Assembly (NCBI GenBank): GCA_965230415.1
Contig: CBDDKZ010000005.1
Location: 1 to 64,000, forward strand
Origin: CBDDKZ01 sp965230415
GTDB taxonomy: Bacteria > Bacteroidota > Bacteroidia > Cytophagales > JAAEPT01
Direction: 5' to 3'
Length of the DNA: 64,000 nucleotides
Shown here: positions 60,131-64,000 of the stretch, in pieces
Layout of the letters: each line of letters starts with the position of its first letter
Numbering within the stretch: position 1 is the stretch's first letter
Notes under the pieces: model-generated
The model's input: only the letters and a program-made list of their open reading frames with translations
What the model was told of the DNA's origin: nothing
Databases searched by the model: none
Program-made: the position numbers and the translations under genes

Positions 60131-60138
60131 TATTTTTG
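60131..60138 (+). promoter_or_regulatory. -7 element TATTTTTG upstream of mrp
   Basis: Fits TAnnTTTG and lies 5 bp before the mrp ATG. It would drive mrp, nfuA and perhaps the PASTA gene. The upstream TTG is unclear, and the short distance leaves almost no leader. Confidence 0.4.
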
Positions 60139-60143
60139 TACCT

Positions 60144-61238
60144 ATGCAAGTAAGTGAAGAAGAGGTATTAAGAGCCTTGGGAACGGTTGAAGATCCTGAT
60201 TTGAAGAAAGATCTGGTAAGTTTGGGAATGATAAAAGATGTTGTTATTGAAGATGACACACTTTCTTTCACTGTAAACTTAACAACTCCCGCATGCCCCT
60301 TAAAGGAAATTATAAGGAATAATTGCATTGAGGCCATAAAAACACTGGTATCCGAAGAAATTAACATTGTAGTTAATATTACAGCCGATGTAACTTCTAG
60401 TCTTGAAGAAAAGGGTGCTCTCGAAAACGTAAAAAACATTATCGCCATCTCTTCTGGAAAAGGTGGTGTAGGCAAGTCAACGGTTTCTACCAACCTGGCA
60501 ATAGCACTGGCAGAGGCCGGAGCAAAGGTAGGCCTTATAGATGCCGATATCTACGGACCGTCTATTCCTGTGATGATGGGAATGGAGAATGAAAGACCTG
60601 GTGTAGTTGAAGAAGACGGGAAAAGCTTTGTAATTCCACTAAAGAAATACGGAGTTGAAGTCATGTCTATTGGTTTTCTTACACCAGCAGATGATGCACT
60701 GGTATGGCGTGGGCCAATGGCAAGCTCGGCCTTAAAACAGTTTTTTAATGACGTGAAGTGGAGCAAGCTTGATTACCTGCTTATAGACCTTCCTCCCGGA
60801 ACGAGTGATATTCACTTAACTATGGTGCAATCGGTACCTGTTACAGGAGCTGTTGTGGTTACTACTCCTCAAAAAGTAGCATTGGCCGATGCCCAAAAAG
60901 GTGTGGCCATGTTTAAACAAGCGCAAATTAATGTACCCGTTTTGGGAATCATTGAAAATATGGCTTACTTTAGCCCGGCAGAATTACCTGAAAATAAATA
61001 TTATATATTTGGTAAGGACGGTGGTAAAGAATTGGCAAAAAAGCACCAGGTTCCATTTTTAGGTCAAATTCCAATTGTACAGTCGATACGAGAAAGTGGG
61101 GATGAGGGTAAGCCGGCAGTTTTGCAAAACAATATCTCAGGAAATGCATTTAATGCATTGGGAGAAACACTTGCTCAACAGATTGCTATAAGGAACGCCA
61201 ATTTACCAGCAACTAACGAAGTAGAAGTAAAAATTTAA
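60144..61238 (+). CDS. Mrp/ApbC-family Fe-S cluster carrier ATPase
   Basis: 364 aa. A MIP18/DUF59 domain (about 1-90: LGTVEDPDLKKDLVSLGMIKDVVIED, with Cys51 in TPACPLKE) precedes the deviant Walker A P-loop GKGGVGKS (105-112), and DADIYGPSIPVMMG, GPMASSALKQFF, LLIDLPPGTSDIHLTM follow. The usual C-terminal CPxC after NMxYF is absent; here it reads NMAYFSPAELPENKYYIFG. Mrp transfers Fe-S clusters to target proteins. It stops 2 bp before nfuA, whose protein carries the CxxC. Confidence 0.93.
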   Translation: MQVSEEEVLRALGTVEDPDLKKDLVSLGMIKDVVIEDDTLSFTVNLTTPACPLKEIIRNNCIEAIKTLVSEEINIVVNITADVTSSLEEKGALENVKNIIAISSGKGGVGKSTVSTNLAIALAEAGAKVGLIDADIYGPSIPVMMGMENERPGVVEEDGKSFVIPLKKYGVEVMSIGFLTPADDALVWRGPMASSALKQFFNDVKWSKLDYLLIDLPPGTSDIHLTMVQSVPVTGAVVVTTPQKVALADAQKGVAMFKQAQINVPVLGIIENMAYFSPAELPENKYYIFGKDGGKELAKKHQVPFLGQIPIVQSIRESGDEGKPAVLQNNISGNAFNALGETLAQQIAIRNANLPATNEVEVKI

Positions 61239-61240
61239 AA

Positions 61241-61534
61241 ATGAGTGATATCTTGACAAACGAATCTTTAGAAAAGAAAGTCGAAGAGGCTATTGACACC
61301 ATTAGACCTTATCTGAAAGCTGATGGAGGTGATGTTAAAATAGTTGAAATCACTGAGGATAAACGTGTGATTCTTGAATTATTAGGGGCTTGTGGTACAT
61401 GCAAAATGTCTGTAACAACCTTCCGGGCCGGAATTGAAGAATCGATCAAAAAGGCGGTACCTGAAATTACAGGCGTTGAAGCCATAAACCTTACCGACCC
61501 TTTTGATCCTAATGCGACTATGCCAGGGCAATAA
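61241..61534 (+). CDS. NifU C-terminal domain Fe-S scaffold
   Basis: 97 aa, a single NifU-C/Nfu domain: KVEEAIDTIRPYLKADGGDVKIVEITED, GACGTCKMSVTTFRAGIEESI with the cluster-binding CxxC. Nfu proteins hold and pass [4Fe-4S] clusters. It starts 2 bp after mrp, so Mrp and Nfu work together in cluster delivery; the pair is a common arrangement. Confidence 0.93.
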   Translation: MSDILTNESLEKKVEEAIDTIRPYLKADGGDVKIVEITEDKRVILELLGACGTCKMSVTTFRAGIEESIKKAVPEITGVEAINLTDPFDPNATMPGQ

Positions 61535-61563
61535 TTCGACCGACAAATAAAAATATTAGTTAG

Positions 61564-62145
61564 ATGAATCTTAGTTTTCTGAAAGTTAACTCATGGAAAT
61601 GGGTGTTGGTTCACCTTTTAATTATATGTACTATTACTTTTTTCTTCATTTATGGTTTCTTTAATTGGTACCTCCCTTCATACACCAGGCACAAACAAAC
61701 CATTACGGTACCCAACCTCGAAAACCTTGGCCTCGATCGTGCTGAAGAAATTCTAAGCAAACGAAAACTGAGATTCAAAGTTTCTGAGATCGCATTTTCG
61801 GAAAAACACGCCTTAAATACAATTATAAGACAATCGCCTGAAGCAAAATCGAAGGTGAAAGAGAATAGAACGATCTATTTGACTATCAATGAAAAAGAAG
61901 CTCCCAAAGTTTCCATTACCAAAGACATGCTTGAAAACAAGTTCTTCATTGATGTAAACAACTTTAAGAATAACTTAAAGTCACTTAAACTCGAAGCAGG
62001 AAGAGCAACCAAGGTTCCAGGTCATAAAAACTTCATCTATAAGGTCTTCGCTAATGGCAAAGAACTCAAGCCTGGCGATAAACTCGAATTATATACAAAA
62101 ATCGACTACCAGGTGGGTAACGGTAATTTTAATGACGAAAATTGA
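61564..62145 (+). CDS. Membrane-anchored PASTA-domain protein
   Basis: 193 aa with one TM helix (about 12-37), and two PASTA modules outside (about 48-110: TITVPNLENLGLDRAEEILSKRKLRF..., TIIRQSPEAKSKVKENRTIYLTINEKEAP; about 115-190). In kinases and PBPs PASTA modules sense peptidoglycan or lipid II; free PASTA proteins like this are typical of Bacteroidota. Starts about 30 bp after nfuA, so it may share that transcript. Confidence 0.88.
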   Translation: MNLSFLKVNSWKWVLVHLLIICTITFFFIYGFFNWYLPSYTRHKQTITVPNLENLGLDRAEEILSKRKLRFKVSEIAFSEKHALNTIIRQSPEAKSKVKENRTIYLTINEKEAPKVSITKDMLENKFFIDVNNFKNNLKSLKLEAGRATKVPGHKNFIYKVFANGKELKPGDKLELYTKIDYQVGNGNFNDEN

Positions 62146-62214
62146 GGAATAAAAAATAATACTAATACAAAAGAATAATCATTTAAGCTCGTTATGTAGC
62201 TAGACCCTTATTAG

Positions 62215-64000
62215 ATGAAAAGAATAATTCTACTTGGATCGGTGTTATTACTCACATTAATTGCCAAATCGCAACTTAGCGTTGTTCCGTTTGAGCACAA
62301 TAAGCTTCATGCTCAGCCTGCGGCTAAAATGACCGCTTCCGTTCATGAAGACACTATTAATTTGCCTTTTTTTGACAATTTTAGTGAAAGTCACATCTAT
62401 CCGGATTCCTCCAAATGGCTGAGTTCCAGTGGTACTTTTATAAGTAACCGTTTTTGTGAAAACCCCCCAAGCCCGAATTGCGCCACTTTTGATGGTCTTA
62501 CTATCGAAGGAACACCTTACTTCTTCCCTGAATTTAACGGTGTTAATACTGTCCAACAAGAAGGCATCACCGACGTATTGACCTCACAACATATCGACCT
62601 TTCAGGTTTTTCGGAATCAGATCAGCTGGCCTTAAGCTTCTTTTGGCAAAAAGGTGGTATCGAAGACGAAATGAGACCAAATCCTTCAACAGGAGATTCC
62701 CTGAGCTTATTCTTTTTAGCTAAAGACACCCTTTGGCGAAAAGCATGGCCTATAAGCCCTGAAGAATTTGACACCATCACCAATGCACCTAACGGCCAAC
62801 AGTTTAATTATCAATTTGTGGAGATAACAGACTCTATTTTCTTTCATGAAGGATTTCAATTTAAGTTCGAGACTTTTGGACGCCAATCCGGGTATTACGA
62901 TATGTGGCAAATTGACAATGTAGAATTGAACAATAATAGAGATACCGAAGCATGGACTAATGATATGTCGAGTAACAAAATTCCTACTTCATTATTTAAA
63001 GAATTCTCAGCTATACCTATCGATCATTTTCTTGAAGACCCTGAAAGTTTTTTAAGCGATACTATTTATTCGCAGTTAATAAATGCACAGTACAACAGAC
63101 AAGACTTTGCCAACGACGGACCTACGCAAATAGTAGCCAAGACTGCCAATGGCGAACAACAAATTATTCAGGGTACAACCGATTTCAACACAACCAATCT
63201 TATTGAACCCATGGAACTTTTCGAAACGTATTGGTCGCTTGACAAAAGCGCTATAGCACAAGGAATTGTAAACGCATTGGCTAGCAATCCCGATTATATG
63301 GTACTCGAAACCACAATTAGCGTCAACGGTTCGGACAATATCACCAATACTGATTCTATAAGCGTTGTCAACACCCTGGAAAATTATTTATCATATGACG
63401 ACGGCACACCGGAACTGGGCATCAGCATGAAAGGATATGGTGAATTAGCACTTGAGTACAACATCATAAAGGATGCCGACCTTATTGGTATCGACTTTCT
63501 TTTCCCTAAATTTGATTTCGATTTAAGTGTAGAAAGAATCAATATTCATGTGTGGTCAGAAATTTACGGACCAGATAACCAGGAAGGTTCCGTAAGCCTC
63601 ATCGAGGATGGAAACAAAGCCTCATTAAAAATAGAATACCCGGACACCTTATTCGCTACAGCCAATAATGACCTTTATGATTTCACCACCATCTATTTCG
63701 AAGAGCCAATCAGCATACCTGCCGGTAAGTTCTATGTTGGTTATGACCAAAATACGGAAACCAACTTACCAATAGGACTCGACAAAAGTTCCGACCACCT
63801 TCAAAAAATGTGGTTTAGAAACAGTGCTTCTTCTTTCTTCAGTCAGGATTTTGAATTCGACGCCTGGGGTAACATCATGATCAGGCCGCGATTTGGAGAC
63901 AAAGTTTTGAGTATCTTTGATAAGTCTGACAAACAGGAATCGCTTGTCTATCCTAATCCCTCCTCAGGAACTATTTATATCAATGAAGGTTATCGGCTAA
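62215..64000 (+). CDS. T9SS type A cargo protein (3' end cut by window)
   Basis: 595 codons open to the end of the window. A signal peptide (MKRIILLGSVLLLTLIAKSQ) is followed by a large beta-rich body (LPFFDNFSESHIYPDSSKWLSSSGTFISNRFCENPPSPNCATFDG, FSESDQLALSFFWQKGG), similar to laminin-G/MAM-type exoproteins. The last residues SLVYPNPSSGTIYINEG are the start of a type A C-terminal sorting domain (YPNPSxG), so the true end should lie about 65 residues further. Exported by the T9SS, which PorD in this window supports. Starts about 70 bp after the PASTA gene. Confidence 0.88.
   Translation, partial: MKRIILLGSVLLLTLIAKSQLSVVPFEHNKLHAQPAAKMTASVHEDTINLPFFDNFSESHIYPDSSKWLSSSGTFISNRFCENPPSPNCATFDGLTIEGTPYFFPEFNGVNTVQQEGITDVLTSQHIDLSGFSESDQLALSFFWQKGGIEDEMRPNPSTGDSLSLFFLAKDTLWRKAWPISPEEFDTITNAPNGQQFNYQFVEITDSIFFHEGFQFKFETFGRQSGYYDMWQIDNVELNNNRDTEAWTNDMSSNKIPTSLFKEFSAIPIDHFLEDPESFLSDTIYSQLINAQYNRQDFANDGPTQIVAKTANGEQQIIQGTTDFNTTNLIEPMELFETYWSLDKSAIAQGIVNALASNPDYMVLETTISVNGSDNITNTDSISVVNTLENYLSYDDGTPELGISMKGYGELALEYNIIKDADLIGIDFLFPKFDFDLSVERINIHVWSEIYGPDNQEGSVSLIEDGNKASLKIEYPDTLFATANNDLYDFTTIYFEEPISIPAGKFYVGYDQNTETNLPIGLDKSSDHLQKMWFRNSASSFFSQDFEFDAWGNIMIRPRFGDKVLSIFDKSDKQESLVYPNPSSGTIYINEGYRL

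Overview
The window is two unrelated bacterial genome fragments joined near position 17,000. Bases 1 to about 16,990 look like a Chloroflexota (Anaerolineae-type) genome: moderate G+C, two-FAS1 secreted protein, YqeK, DUF2785, HdeD/GT4 operon, F420/luciferase-type oxidoreductase, many intergenic palindromes, and the 8-mer palindrome ACGGCCGT 19 times. Bases from about 17,000 to the end look like a lower-G+C Bacteroidota genome with type IX secretion (T9SS): two T9SS cargo proteins (type B and type A sorting domains), PorD, Bacteroidota-type RpoZ/BamD/OstA, DUF2279, DUF2027-Smr, and TAnnTTTG promoters. No copy of ACGGCCGT was found there. A luciferase-like gene (minus strand) and a T9SS cargo gene (plus strand) are both cut at the join.

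Left part (1-16,990): FAS1 protein; yqeK; ABM monooxygenase; a PhoBR-like two-component pair whose promoter carries a Pho-box-like direct repeat; a membrane/zinc-ribbon protein with a similar promoter; an IS110 element; a thioredoxin-like gene with an in-frame TGA exactly where a CxxC cysteine should be; DUF2785, MazG-like and HAD genes; a GT4/HdeD operon with a clear promoter and a terminator made of two ACGGCCGT copies; a large secreted protein; a response regulator-histidine kinase; the cut luciferase-like gene. Three genes here carry lesions (TAA in the kinase, TGA in the thioredoxin, frameshift in the HAD gene).

Right part (17,000-64,000): T9SS type B cargo C-terminus; alpha-2-macroglobulin plus PBP1C (envelope defence and repair); fabI; the bamD-rpoZ-coaC-coaB-porD-recN operon (CoaBC split in two); ostA; tilS; an arginine-decarboxylase-like enzyme; slyD; panB-rluA-DUF6787; a secreted caspase-like protease with a lectin-like N-terminus; TPR protein; yigZ; a thioredoxin-fold protein; AEC transporter; rsmF; a degenerate ureohydrolase; NlpC/P60; smpB; divergent tsaD and tamB; DUF2279; Smr; rnpB (RNase P RNA); a sigma-54 activator-like regulator without a DNA-binding domain; an unknown protein; mrp-nfuA iron-sulfur genes; a PASTA protein; and a T9SS type A cargo gene running off the end.

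Most right-hand genes are housekeeping: envelope biogenesis (BamD, OstA, TamB, PbpC, A2M), translation and RNA (TilS, TsaD, SmpB, RsmF, RNase P, RluA), cofactors (PanB, CoaB, CoaC, Mrp, NfuA). No rRNA, tRNA or CRISPR array was recognised.
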